DNA of 64,000 bases from Plasmodium relictum (Eukaryota; Apicomplexa; Aconoidasida; Haemosporida; Plasmodiidae), in contig NC_041687.1 in NCBI RefSeq assembly GCF_900005765.1, positions 434,001-498,000 on the forward strand. Direction: 5' to 3'. This document shows positions 31,811 to 44,169 of the stretch, piece by piece. The position numbers and the translations under genes are program-made. Each line of letters begins with the position of its first letter. The first letter of the stretch is position 1. The notes under the pieces are model-generated. The model worked only from the letters and a program-made list of their open reading frames with translations. It had not been told where the DNA came from and did not search any database.

Positions 31811-34800
31811 TTAATCCATAGAAAGATTTATAACCAAATTATCAGATTCATCACTATAATCAACATATATATTCATGTCGTCTACTAATTCCTTTTTAAC
31901 ATACATAACAGCCAATTTTGTCATAATTACACTTTCAATAAATATTAAAGTTGGCCTAGCTCCTAATTCTGGGTCATAAGATTGATCTATTATATAATCA
32001 ACTGCTCTTTCGGATACAGATATATGGATATTTTTTTGCTCTAGTCGTTTTTCTAATTTTTCAAATCTTAATCTAACTATTTTACGTAAATTTTTCTTAC
32101 TTAAAGGCTCAAATACACTAATTTTATCAATTCTATTAATAAATTCTGGTTTAAAAAATTTCTTACATTTTTTAATGAGTGATGTTCTAACATCATCAAA
32201 TACCTTTTTATATTCTGGAGTATCTGATCTATCAGCATCCATAAATAATTTTTTTTTGAACAATTCAGCACCTAAATTGGAAGTCATTATAATAATGGTA
32301 TTTGAAAAGTCAATATTTCTTCTGTGGTTATCATTAATATAACCATCTCCTAATATTTGTAAAAGAACTTTAAAAACATCTGAATGAGCTTTTTCTAATT
32401 CATCAAAAAGAATAACAGAGTGAGGTTTTTCTCTAACAGCTTCAGTCAACTGACCAGAATCACTAAATCCTACGTATCCGGGTGGACTACCAGTAATTTT
32501 AGAAACTGAATGTGCTTCTGTAAATTCTGACATGTTTACACGAATCAAATTATCACGAGAATCAAATAATTCAACTGCTAGTGTCTTAGCAAGCTCTGTT
32601 TTACCTACACCTGTAGGACCCAAAAATAAGAAAGTTCCTATTGGCTTTTCTGGATCTTTCATTCCAGTTGCAGCTTTTACAACTGCATCACTTAATGACT
32701 TAATTACATCTTCATTTCCAACAATTGATTTTGATAAGCTGTTATATAATTTTAAAACACCTTTTGATGATTGAAAGCACAAAGATCCAAGTGGCATACC
32801 AGAGTCTCTTAAATAAATATAAGATACATGCTCTTGGTATACTGAGTCTACATTCATTGCATTGTGAGCTTTATCTTCAACATAGGCCAATGTTTCTTTA
32901 TATATTTCTATATATTCATTTTGTGCCTCTTCTATACTCTTTTTCAATTCTAATGGAGGCTCTTTATTGTAATATAAGTAATTTTGTATCAATTCCTTGA
33001 GTTCACTTAGTTTTTTTTCTGCTTCCTTTTTTTTTTTTAATCTTTCTCCTGTTATTACATATTCTTCATAATATTTTTGTAATTCTTCTTTTTTCTCTTC
33101 AAATTCTTTAATTAGACTATTATACTTTTTTCTAGATAACTTATCAATATCCATTTCTAAAGTACTTATTTCATAAGATAATCTTTCAATTTCTCTCTCT
33201 GTAATATCAATTATTCTTGGTTTTCCTGATAATTGGACTTGCAAATAAGAGCATGCCTTATTTAATAAGTCAATAGCCTTATCAGGTAAATATCGATCTT
33301 TAATAAATCTGTCTGATACTTTAACAGCTGCAACAATGGCTTTATTTGTTATACGTACTCCATAAAAATCTTCATACTTACTTTTTAAAGATCTTAAAAT
33401 TTTAATGGTAGTTTCCACTGATGGAGGTTGAACTAAAACCTTCTCAAATCTCCTTTCAAAAGCTGAACAGCTTTCAATAAATTTTCTATATTCGGTAATT
33501 GTAGTTGCACCTATTAATTTAATTTCTCCTTTTGATAGTACTGGCTTTAACAAATTAGCTGCATCTGCACCTCCATCGGCTTTTCCTGCTCCTATGAGTA
33601 AATGTATTTCATCAACAAATAATATTACTTTATTTTTTTTATTTTTCAATTCCTTGATAATGTTTTTCATTCTTGATTCAAATTCTCCTCTGTAAGAGGT
33701 TCCAGATGTAAATTTTCGAAAGTTCAAACTTATAATAGTATAACCCTGTAACTCTTTAGGTACATCATTTTTTTCAATCCTATAAGCAAGACCTTCAACA
33801 ATAGTTGTTTTACCTGTACCTGGATGTCCAACTAAAACTGGACTATTTTTATTGTATCTTAATAAGGATTCAATTACAGCTCTTATTTCTTCATCTCTTC
33901 CATATATAGAATGGAGTTTTCCATTTCTTACCTTTTCATTTAAATTAGTACCAAATTGTTCAATGTAAAGCTTCTCACCTTTTCTTTCTTTATCTTTTTT
34001 AGACAATTCATATTTGTTTCTTAAAATATTTTTAATTGATTCTTCCGATAAATTCACCTCACTAAATATTTCATTAACTAGTTCATCATTAGCTAAACCA
34101 CTCAATAAATGTTCTACATCTACTTTTTGTCCTCCATATTTATTAGCCACATTTTCAGCTAATGCTAACAATTCATTTACGTCGTCTGAATTTACTATTT
34201 TTGATTTGTTATCTAGAGGCTAAAAAAATAAAATAAAATAAATACGATATAAAAAAATGTATAATTTGAGAATATAAATATTTAAGTAAAAAAAAAAAGG
34301 AATAAAGATTATTTCATGAAGAATTAATAGGACAATTTTTTTTTTAAAAAAAATCATTTGTATTTATTAATATTCTCTTCTTTTTATTAAAATAATTTTC
34401 ATATGTAAAAGTATTAATAAATAATTAAATATATATATAATATATACCGCTCCAGCTCTAGTTTGTTCTAAAGCAGTATCTATATACTCTTTCAGGATAC
34501 TTGCATTAATATTGTTTTCTCTAAATAAATTTGTTCCTATCAAAGAAAAAATAATAAAACAAAGCAATTAAAAAAGGATATATATAGAGAAACAAAAGCA
34601 TATATTAATACATATATGCATGCCTATATATTTACACGTAATTATTTTTTATTTTATTTTATGCAATAATATTCTTATAATTTTTTTTTTTTACCATAAT
34701 CACTTTTGGTTAATGCACTCAAAATATGTATAGGCTTCAATTCTCTATGACCATATCTCTTAGCTATATTTTTTCCATTGTTCAAAATATTTATTGTTCT

Positions 34801-35035
34801 ATTAAAATAATTATTTTGCTAAAGGAAAATAAAAATAAAAGAAATTTAAAAAGATAATATATATATTTAATATTTATGTAGAGAATATTAAAGTGTTTTA
34901 TATATAGTATCTTATTTTATTCAAAATTTTTATTTCATTTTTAATTACCAGATTATTTTCTAAAGAAACCGTTAAATTAAATGTATGAACAAAAAACAGT
35001 ATGACAAAAATATAGTTACGTAAATTTCCAATCAT
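31811..35035 (-). CDS. HSP101: HSP101, ClpB-type AAA+ unfoldase of the PTEX translocon
   Basis: Hexameric AAA+ ATPase that unfolds cargo and threads it through the EXP2 pore of PTEX, exporting parasite proteins across the vacuole membrane. Exons: 34949-35035, 34695-34818, 34448-34536 and 31811-34219; 902 residues, near the 906 I recall for P. falciparum. Exon 1 encodes a signal peptide (NYIFVILFFVHTF), which distinguishes it from cytosolic or plastid ClpB. The N domain covers about 40-180. NBD1 has Walker A GHPGTGKTT at about 231-239 and Walker B ILFVDEIHLL. A coiled middle domain covers about 430-540. NBD2 has Walker A GPTGVGKTE near 633 and Walker B VILFDELEKAHSDV, and ends with RIDKISVFEPLS and GARPT (sensor 2). 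All ATPase motifs are intact. Confidence 0.97.
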
Positions 35036-37317
35036 TTTTATTAAATCAGTAATTAGAAAAAATAAAATAAATAGTTAAATAATTGAATAATGTATTAAAA
35101 ATATCATATGCTCAAAAAAGAACATATTTATAAAAATATTTAAAAAGTATAAAAAAAAAAAAAAGTGAAAATATTTAAATATGTGAAAGAGAAAAGGACA
35201 TACAAATATAAATATAATTTTATATATCTTAAGGGTTATAAAAACAAAACCTAGCAAAAGAAAAAAAAAACAAATAAACAAAAATGAATTATAATATCAT
35301 TTTTCAATTTTTTCAATAAAATCAATTGTTAACGTTCGTTACAATATTAATCACAAGCTTTTAGATACTTCACTATAATAAACGATATCTTTTGATATTG
35401 CAATTTCTGTTCTATATAAGTTGGTTACAAATAAATGAATAATATATATATATATAATATATTTTACATATAAAAAATAAATATAAAAATTTAAAATAAA
35501 ATCTATAAAAAAAAATAATTATTGTATTATTTACTTTTAAATTATAAATTAAAATAATCTATAATACATAAAAATAAAAAGTATTTAATTAGTTATAAAT
35601 TTAAATATTTAAAAAACGTAAAACTAAAAAATTATATTCTTTAATAATTTTGTCTATAAGAACTTTTTATATAAATAAATAAAATTACGATTTTATAATT
35701 TCTTGCAATTATACGAATATCACTATAATTGCTTTTATTATTTTATTTTACTTTTTTTATTTTATCATGGAATATATTATATATATATTCATTATGTTTT
35801 TAAATAGAGAAAATATACAAATAATATTGAAATATGAGAAATTAATTATACAAATAAAATTAGGACTATATAAAATATAATACATTAAATTAAGTAGGAG
35901 CGTTTATTGTAAAATAAATTGCATTAAAATAAAAAAAAAAAAATATAAGGTAATAAAAATGAAAAAATTAAAATTAATTTTTAACAACACAAAATTTAGT
36001 ACAAAATTAGAATAAGTTAATTTTTTATTATGCATGCACTAAAATGGAATCAATATAACTTTTACCTTTTATATATACTGCAATATTTATTGTAATAAAT
36101 TTTAATTTTTTTATATTAAATCATTAAAATATAAAAGAAAAAATATGAAAATTATCAAAAAATAAAGTTAAATTATGGTAATTTAGAAAAAATTAAAATA
36201 TACTTTTATAAAAAATTAGCAAAAAATAATATTTATTTTTTCTAAAAATTGACTTTTTTTCAATAAAAATAAATACCATGACAAATACATATTACCATAT
36301 TTTTTATTTCAAGGTTAATGAAACTAATTTTTTATATTTTTTATGCAGAATTTAAAAATTAAAAATTTAGTACATGCTCAGTAGTCGTTAGTTATTTAAT
36401 AGAAGCGATATTTATAATTTTTATTTTTTTTCTTTTTAAATATAATTTTAAAATAAGGCATTTAGTATATAAAATAATAAATTATTTTTTATCATTATAG
36501 TAATATATTTAAAAAAAAAAAAAAAAATATATATTGTATACAATTCAATAATTATCAAAAATGTTATAGTTATTAAATGAACAATGATATAATGTTAAGT
36601 TAAAATATATTTTTTCTCTTTAAAGTAAAAATAAAAATGATTTTACAACATCTAGAAAAAAAAATAATATAATGTTATATTAATGAAAATATTATTATAT
36701 TACTCTTTTTCTATAGTGATTCAATAAAAAATGAGAAATAGCTTTAAGGAGTAAGATTAGGAATATTAACTAATTTTTTTTTTTTTTCTTTTCTTTAATG
36801 AATAATAAAATTTAAAAAAAATAATGTTATAAAATGAAGTTTAAAAATCCATGTTTTCAAAATTTTTCCATTTATTAACTATTATAATAGCAAAAAATTA
36901 ATATTATATTGAAAAATAATACAAGTCAATTTTTTTTTAGGGAATTAAACTTTCATTATGTTAAAACAAGTAGAAATTATCAGTTAATTTTTCTATAAAT
37001 AATATAATAAAATATGTTAATAAAATAACGTATGATAAATATAAAGCTCTTAAGAATCAAAAAAAAAATGATTCCTTTTTTTTTTTATACATATATTAAA
37101 AGAATAATAAAAAAATATAATTAGAAAAATAAAAGAATTTTAATATTTAAAAAAAAATAAATAAAATATTTTATTATATTTCCTCTCTTATTTTTTTCTT
37201 TTTTTTTAATTAGTCTAAGCATAATTCATTAATCACCCTTAAAGCCTATGTAAATAAGCATGCAATTATAAAAATACAATTAAGGTAAACTTAGTATTAA
37301 AGGTTAATAAATATCTT
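35036..37317. other. Long intergenic region upstream of HSP101
   Basis: 2.28 kb of A/T-rich DNA between the HSP101 start and the 3' end of the next minus-strand gene. The only motif I can point to is the palindrome TGCATGCA at 36031-36038. No gene-like frame. Confidence 0.5.
36031..36038. promoter_or_regulatory. TGCATGCA palindrome upstream of HSP101
   Basis: An eight-base palindrome about 1 kb upstream of the HSP101 ATG. It is the published target of the ApiAP2 factor AP2-Sp/AP2-EXP (TGCATG core). The adjoining TGCAC (36035-36039) also fits the GTGCA core. Function is inferred. Confidence 0.25.
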
Positions 37318-38878
37318 TTAATTTTCATATCTTTGTTTTATTTCCTCAATAGCATTGTATGGCTTTGATGGTTTAACTAAAGAAGGATGAGTACTTTCAA
37401 CGCATTTAACACACATTTTTAAAGTTCCTAAATTTAAAATTAAATAAATAAAATATATATATATATGTAAATGCTACATTGGTATTATTATTATTTTATT
37501 TTATTTTATTTTATTTTTTTTGAAATAAAATTTTGTAGTTTATTGAATTAAAAAAAAATAGATATTTATTTACCTTGTGTTTCCGTTGCTCCAACTGCTG
37601 TGTTTAGCTTGCAGTTTGCATAAGCATATACCTGATTAAAAAAAAATTATTCTAATTTTTTTCCTAACATTTTTTTTTTTTGTCATTAACGTTTCATATA
37701 TATGAATAAAAAAAAATTTATGAAATTATTTCTATTATGCTACTTTGCATTCCTTAATTGGGAACGGATCTGTATATCCTATTCCTTCAAGTTTGATATT
37801 TCTTTTTCCATCGGATTCTGTAACTGTAATACAAGATACATAGCATCTCGCAAAATTAGATTCTTTTGGGATATATAAAACAATCTATCAAAGTAAGAAA
37901 TAAGATTTTTTTGATGTATATTTTTATTATGTTATATTTAATGAAATAAAGAAATAAAAAAATTAACAAAAAAAAAAAAAATTTAATAAAATATTAAAAA
38001 AATTTAGATATATTTTGCATCTATATAAGCATTTTTACTTCTTCGCTAAAAGTAAGACAATAAGATGAGAGTAAATATTTTCCTATAACCAATGATGAAT
38101 TGTGATTTGACTTTTCCATGGACTGGATAAAAATTGAAATAAATTTTAAATAATTTTATAAGAAGTGTATTTTTTTTTCTTTCTTTTTTATTCATTTAAA
38201 ATAAACAAGGAATATTTTTCATACCAATTTTACATCATCATTATCAAATATAACCGTACAAAAAAAAAAAATTTCACCATTTTGCAATTCAGGTACATTT
38301 ATTCCTCTATGAAAACAGAAAAAAAAATAAATGCAATATTAAATTTTAAAAATTATATTCTTAATTACCTTAAATCTGATAATGAGAAAATTACTTTTTC
38401 AGCAACTTTATTTTCTTTTTTTTCTACTTTTTTGTTGATTACTTTTTTTTGAACATTTTCATCTAAAAAAAAAAATTATGAATTTTTATATAAAATGTTT
38501 CAGCTTAATTTTATATATTCTTATAAAATATTTCATATGTCTTATAATTCATAAGAACTATTATTCCATAAAATATTCAAATAAAATGATATAGATTAAA
38601 GATATACTTAGAATATTACAAAGTATCATATGTAAAAATTGGGATGTATTAAAATTATTAACTTAATATTACTATTAAAATGCATAAATAATGGAATAAT
38701 AAAATTTATAATATTTATTTATTTTCAGTTCTTATCAATATGTAAGAAATAGTAAAAATATAAATATATCCACATATATATTTTTCTTTTTAAAATTATA
38801 GTATCTAAATGCAATTTTGTTACTTGCAATGGGACTAAGTCCCATAAATTGCCCCCCATAAGTCTTGTTGTAAGACAT
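37318..38878 (-). CDS. Conserved hypothetical protein, seven exons, 207 residues
   Basis: I do not recognise this protein. Rebuilt exons: 38824-38878, 38369-38462, 38225-38306, 38039-38122, 37744-37884, 37574-37631 and 37318-37427; every junction keeps one open frame, which strongly supports a real gene. It starts MSYNKTYGGQFMGLSPIA, then a Lys/Val/Glu-rich segment (VINKKVEKKENKVAEKV) that may be helical. A compact domain of alternating beta-like segments follows, with six Cys in its second half (FARCYVSCITVTES, KECKVYAYANCKL, LKMCVKCVEST), ending YNAIEEIKQRYEN. There is no signal peptide or membrane helix, so it is probably cytosolic or cytoskeletal. The first intron (about 360 bases) is long, so the first exon is the least secure. 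It sits downstream of HSP101 in the minus-strand run. Confidence 0.75.
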
Positions 38879-40486
38879 TTTAAAAAAAAAATTATAAACT
38901 TTTTTTTGTGGTTTCTGAAATATTTATCGAAAAAATGTGTGTACAAAAAAAGTAAAATTATAAAATAGAATAGTTCTATGCAAAGTAAAGAATAAAAAAA
39001 AAAATTTCAAAAAAAAAAAAATTGTTTTATCAAATAAAATTTTTCTTAAAAAAAAAACGTCCTATTTTTTCTTTTTTTTTTTTTAAATCCTATTTTTTAT
39101 GAAATTTTAAATATTATTAAAAATAAGCTATTTTTTTTTTTTTTTTTAACGTTCAGTTATGTAGCCAATTTACATTTTTTATTCTGTTAACTATATAATG
39201 TATTTTTATAAAAAAATTTCCTGTTTTCAGTATGTTTTATTAACTCTTATTTCATCGTGTGGACTCAAGAAAACTTTATGATCATAATAGAATTCTTTTA
39301 TATGAAATTTCTTTATTTTTTTTTTTCTTTCATGGAAAAATAATGGAATGCACATTATATTCTATTGTGCAATATTACAACTTTTGTTTAATATGATTAT
39401 ATTTTAAAAAGTATTTATTTTAGAACTAAATTTATTTCTGACATGTTCATAACATTTTCTCAATGTTTTTATCTTCATTAAAGAATTATGGTTAAATAAA
39501 ACATTTTTAAGATAATGAAAAATTAAAACAAGATAAATTGTTAAAAGTTTTCAAAAAACACATGAACGAATTATTATTTATGAACAATTGAATTTATTAT
39601 TCAATTTTTATAGAGATATAAGACCAAATAGTATATATATTAAAAAAAAATTTTAATTGTATTAATTTATTATAAATTTTAATAGTATAATTAATTTTTT
39701 AATGAATTTGCTCCTTATGTATTTACTTATAATACTAGTGTGACGGAATAATTAAATGTTAAATTAAAAATATATATATACATAAAGAGTACACATTTCT
39801 AAAAATAATTATATATATTAATTCTTTTATATGTGTTGTTATTTTCTATAAGTTCATAGTGATAAATTAAAAACAAGTTCTGTTCATATTCATATAATAA
39901 GACTTATAATTAATATTTTTAACAATTATTCCTTTTTTTTATTAAATAATTTAATCTTTCTTTTATATTTTTTAAGAATTTTAATGAAATGTTTTAATTT
40001 CGGTTATTACATATTATATTTTAATTACTAGGAACCTTAATTTTAAATATAGAATAAATTCTATATATATAAAAAAAAATGAAATAATAAAGAAAAAATA
40101 GGTAATAATATGACTGTCTGTTATAAAATGTTCTTTATAATATTTTGAATTTAAAACATTATTAAATATATCTAATGCGTTTTTTTTTTGTTTTTCCATT
40201 ATAACTATATATGCTTTTATATTTCAAAAAATGATAAAAGATAAAACTGATGCATTTACTTAATAGCATCGAAGTTTTACTTATTAAAAGCTTTAATTAA
40301 AATTTTAATTAAAAGAGTAAGCATGTCGAAACATTACTTTAAAATTCATTATAAAAAAATATATTTTGGGACTTCTTATTATATAAAAAAGAAACAAAAA
40401 ATTGACAATATGTAATAATAATGTAAAAAAATAATATATATACACAAATTAACAAAAATGAATATGAATGAAAAACACATATTATT
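38879..40486. other. Intergenic region with one possible small ORF
   Basis: 1.6 kb between two minus-strand genes, mostly A/T tracts and poly-T runs near 39060-39150. It contains the 61-codon frame at 40014-40199 listed separately. Confidence 0.45.
40014..40199 (-). CDS. Possible small single-pass membrane protein, 61 residues
   Basis: Unlike most short frames here, this one has a mixed hydrophilic N-terminal half (MEKQKKNALDIFNNVLNSKY, then ...KEHFITDSH) followed by one hydrophobic segment of about 20 residues and a short basic tail (KLRFLVIKI). That is the layout of a small tail-anchored or respiratory-subunit-like protein. The ATG is preceded by A/T-rich DNA as usual. There is no homology I can name, and the hydrophobic half could be chance in T-rich DNA. 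It could also be an exon, since CTAGTAATT near its end resembles a donor. Confidence 0.25.
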   Translation of the reverse strand: MEKQKKNALDIFNNVLNSKYYKEHFITDSHIITYFFFIISFFFIYIEFILYLKLRFLVIKI

Positions 40487-43400
40487 TTATATCAGCGGTT
40501 GCGCTAAGTCAATATTTTTATACTTTTGCATACGAAATTTGGTTTTTTTTTTTTTAATATAAATTGTTACTATTAACAATAAAATTAGAGCAATCACTAG
40601 AATAATAAAAACAAATAATATATATAGGCCTTTTAAGTATTCTATTAAAATGTAATAAAAAAAAATAAAAAAATGAGTAAAATATGCATTTCAATTTTTA
40701 AATATTAAATTTAAAAAAAATTTTTTTCGATCAAAATTTTAGATAACCTTCTTTAATCAAAAAAGAACCAAAAATATAATTATTTAGGCTTATAATAAGC
40801 ATTGAAACCAATTCAAATATAGCAAAGGCAGAAGTAATATTTTCATTATTCTTTACACTTTATAAAAAAAAATATACAAAAAAATTAAAATGGTTAAAAA
40901 TTATGTTCAATCATTTTAATATATCTTAATAATATAAATTAGATAACATATATATTAAATTATTTTATATTTTTATATAATAAGTAAATAAAAATTTTCC
41001 TTTTTTTTATCGCAAACCATAAATGAGTAGGTATTTGGGAAATAATAACAGTGGGGATAATAGATTGGCTTATACCTATTAAAGTCAAAAAATTATTAAA
41101 TGAATATATTATAAAAAAAAATAAAAAAGAATGAACTTTTTACAATGTTTTTTCTTTAAATTATGCTATTAAACAAATTCATATCTAATTTAATTATCAT
41201 TCAGTATATTTTTTCTAATATTTTTATACCTATTAAATTAAAGAACAAGAAAGCTAATACTTCAGAATCTGCAAATATAAAAAAAAAATATATTAAGCAA
41301 AAGGGTAAAATTCTAATTATAATGAAAAAAAAAAGCATATAATGCAATTGTACATATTTATATCTTATAAATAACAATTTGTAAATATAATAGTTTTACT
41401 TAAATTAAATTTGTAGCAATATATAGATCCTGATATAGCTATTAAAATAAAAAAAGATGAACATAAAAGAAGAGATAGAAAGGACCCTATATTATCCATA
41501 ATATATCCAGAAAAAGGTATAGCTATCAATGAAACAAATGTCATAATTATTGTGTAAACATTTGATATATAAATATTTATATTATATACAAATAAATATA
41601 TATAAAAAAAATAGTTGATAAATATGTGGATAATTGATAATAAAAAAGCATGAATAAATATAAAAAAAAAGAAAAAAAAAGTAAATGATGACAAGAATAT
41701 TTTAATGTTTTGAAATATCCTAAAACGATTTTTAATATTGTTTTTTTCTTTGTTTTTGCCATAAAATAAAGAACATCCGTTATTTTTATAGGGCAGATTC
41801 ACTTTATCGTAATCTAAGCATTTGATTGCATCATCATAATTAGGAATTAATAAAACATTTTTTTTTTTTTCATCCTCCTTTTTATAGCTTATATTTTCAA
41901 ATGAATTAATTATTTGTAAACCATAATTATCACTTTTTTTGGTATAATCTAAATTATTTTTAACAATAAATTTTGAATTAGTTTCAAAAGTTGTATTTTC
42001 TGTTTCTATATTATTTATAGATTTATTTAAAATTTTTCCATTTTTTACATCCTTTTTTTCTTCTTCTATAATATTTTTTTCTTTTTTCATTTCTACACTA
42101 TTATTTAGTAGATCGTTTTTCTCTAACTCATTAAAGTAGTCTCTTGTATTATAAAAACTATTATTATCATCATTCTTTTCTTTTTCATCTACACTTAAAA
42201 AATTTACTGATCTACTTAATAAACTTCTTTTTCCTTGAGTTATACATTTCGAATTAATAGTCTTATTTGTGAGAAACGAGCATTGATAATTTTGTTCATT
42301 AAATAAATGTTTATCTAAGTTATCTTGTGTTAGAATCTTATCATTTATATAATTATTATCATAATACGTGCCATCGTTATGTATTTTGTAATCATCTAAC
42401 ATTTCACTGTTTTTATTATTAGTAGTATTTACACTTGTTATATTTTGATTACTAATATCTTTATCTAATGCATTATAAAGATTTGGATTTTGATTAATTA
42501 AATTGGTTACTGTTTCTATACAAATACTGTATGGTTTCATAGTAAGGCTATGACTATGCTTTCTTTTACAGACATCACTTTTGCCTTCTCTAATTCCTTT
42601 ACTTTTTTTTTCTTTTTTGTTTTCATATACATTGTTTTTACTCTTATAAGTACTACTTATTTTAAAATTTTTATCTTTTATTTCAACAATTCTTAGTTTA
42701 TTATTTCTGAATTTATTTAAAATAAAATGTTCATAAAAAACTGATTTTTCTAAGTTAGTATAAGCGCAAAAGCTTATATCAATATTTTTATCTGCATATA
42801 AATCTATATTCACTAAAATATTATCTATGTTTTTATCTATTGTATATATATAATAAGTATGATTACAATAAAAGCAAATGTATTGGTAATTATAAAATAT
42901 TTTGTGTAAATTAAGCCACAAATTTTTTTGATTAAACCACTTGTAAGTGAAAATTAAAATCATTATTAAACCAAATATATCTATAAATAAAAATAAAATT
43001 ACGTAATCACTAATTTTTCCATTTATTTTATTTGATAATATATAATTTAAGGAATGCGCTAAAAATTTAAAAATGCTATTCATTAAAATCAAAAATGAAG
43101 TTATTACTCCTATATTTATATAAAACACACAATATAAAATTTTCTTTTGGTAAATATTTATGTATGAACTACATATAGAACTAATTATTATAAAAAAATA
43201 TAAAAACTTCAAAGTTTTTTTATAATATATTTTATCATTTTCAAAAAAAGAATATCCATTTATATTATTCTTTTGATTCATAATTTCATAATATTTAGTT
43301 TGGTTATAAATATTTTCTAAAGACTCACTTTTGTTTTCATCCCACCCTTTATTAAACTTCTTCAAATATTTTGATTTATTTTGATCAAATGAGATGCCAT

Positions 43401-44169
43401 CAAGTTGCATTAAAAATATAAAATATTTTTCTAGAAAGAAAAAATTTTCAAAATTATCTGTAATATATAAATTTTTGAAATTTAATTTATTTTTTAAATT
43501 ACTTTTAAAAATTAAATTAATGTCTTTTTTTATATTAGGGTGAATTGCCTTCATCGTAGAATTATACGAATTAAAAAAATTAATCTTATTTTTATTTATA
43601 TATAAGTTACTATTTAAGTGTGAATTATATGTTTGTATATTATTTAACATTACAAAAATAATACAATGAGAAATTAAATTAGCAATATAAAAAATATTTA
43701 ATATATAATTTTTTTTGCTTAAATCAAAGAACAAAATAATAAAGTATGTCATTAGCGAACTAATATATATTAAAGATAGTACATTATTATATAAGTTTAT
43801 AGGTTTATCATTGATATTATTTTGTTCTCCAATAAGTTTATTATATTTAATTGGTTCATTATAATTATTATTTAACAATTTATTTTTGTTTTTTAAAAAA
43901 AACTCTTTATAAGATATTTTCCCATTTTTTTTTAATTCACTAGGATATTTTTTTTCATAATCATCTAAGCTGCCAGCGTTATGTAAATTACTTGTTTTAA
44001 CAACTGAATTAATACTTTCAGATTCATTTCTTGTATCTGTCAGCATAAATAAAAACGGAAACACATTCTTAAACATATGAGTAGAAGAAGAGAAAAAAAT
44101 AACACATATTAACAATATAATTTTATTTTTACTAGAAAAGTAAGTACTACTAATTTTATACTCAGACAT
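40487..44169 (-). CDS. MFS-like multi-pass membrane protein, five exons, 1043 residues
   Basis: Probable transporter of the major facilitator superfamily; substrate unknown. Exons: 41400-44169, 41230-41268, 41018-41075, 40748-40857 and 40487-40641, joined in one frame. Residues 15-35 form a first helix, followed by a long hydrophilic loop of about 95 residues. More helices lie at about 128-180 and 320-415. A very long Lys/Asn/Ser-rich central loop runs from about 430 to 810. The C-terminal half has further helices; GYIMDNIGSF at about 885-895 resembles the MFS motif GxxxDxxG. The last exon encodes a final helix (LYILFVFIILVIALILLLIVTIYI) and a short basic tail. The unusually long interhelix loop is typical of Plasmodium transporters. 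I cannot place it in a named family. Confidence 0.75.
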
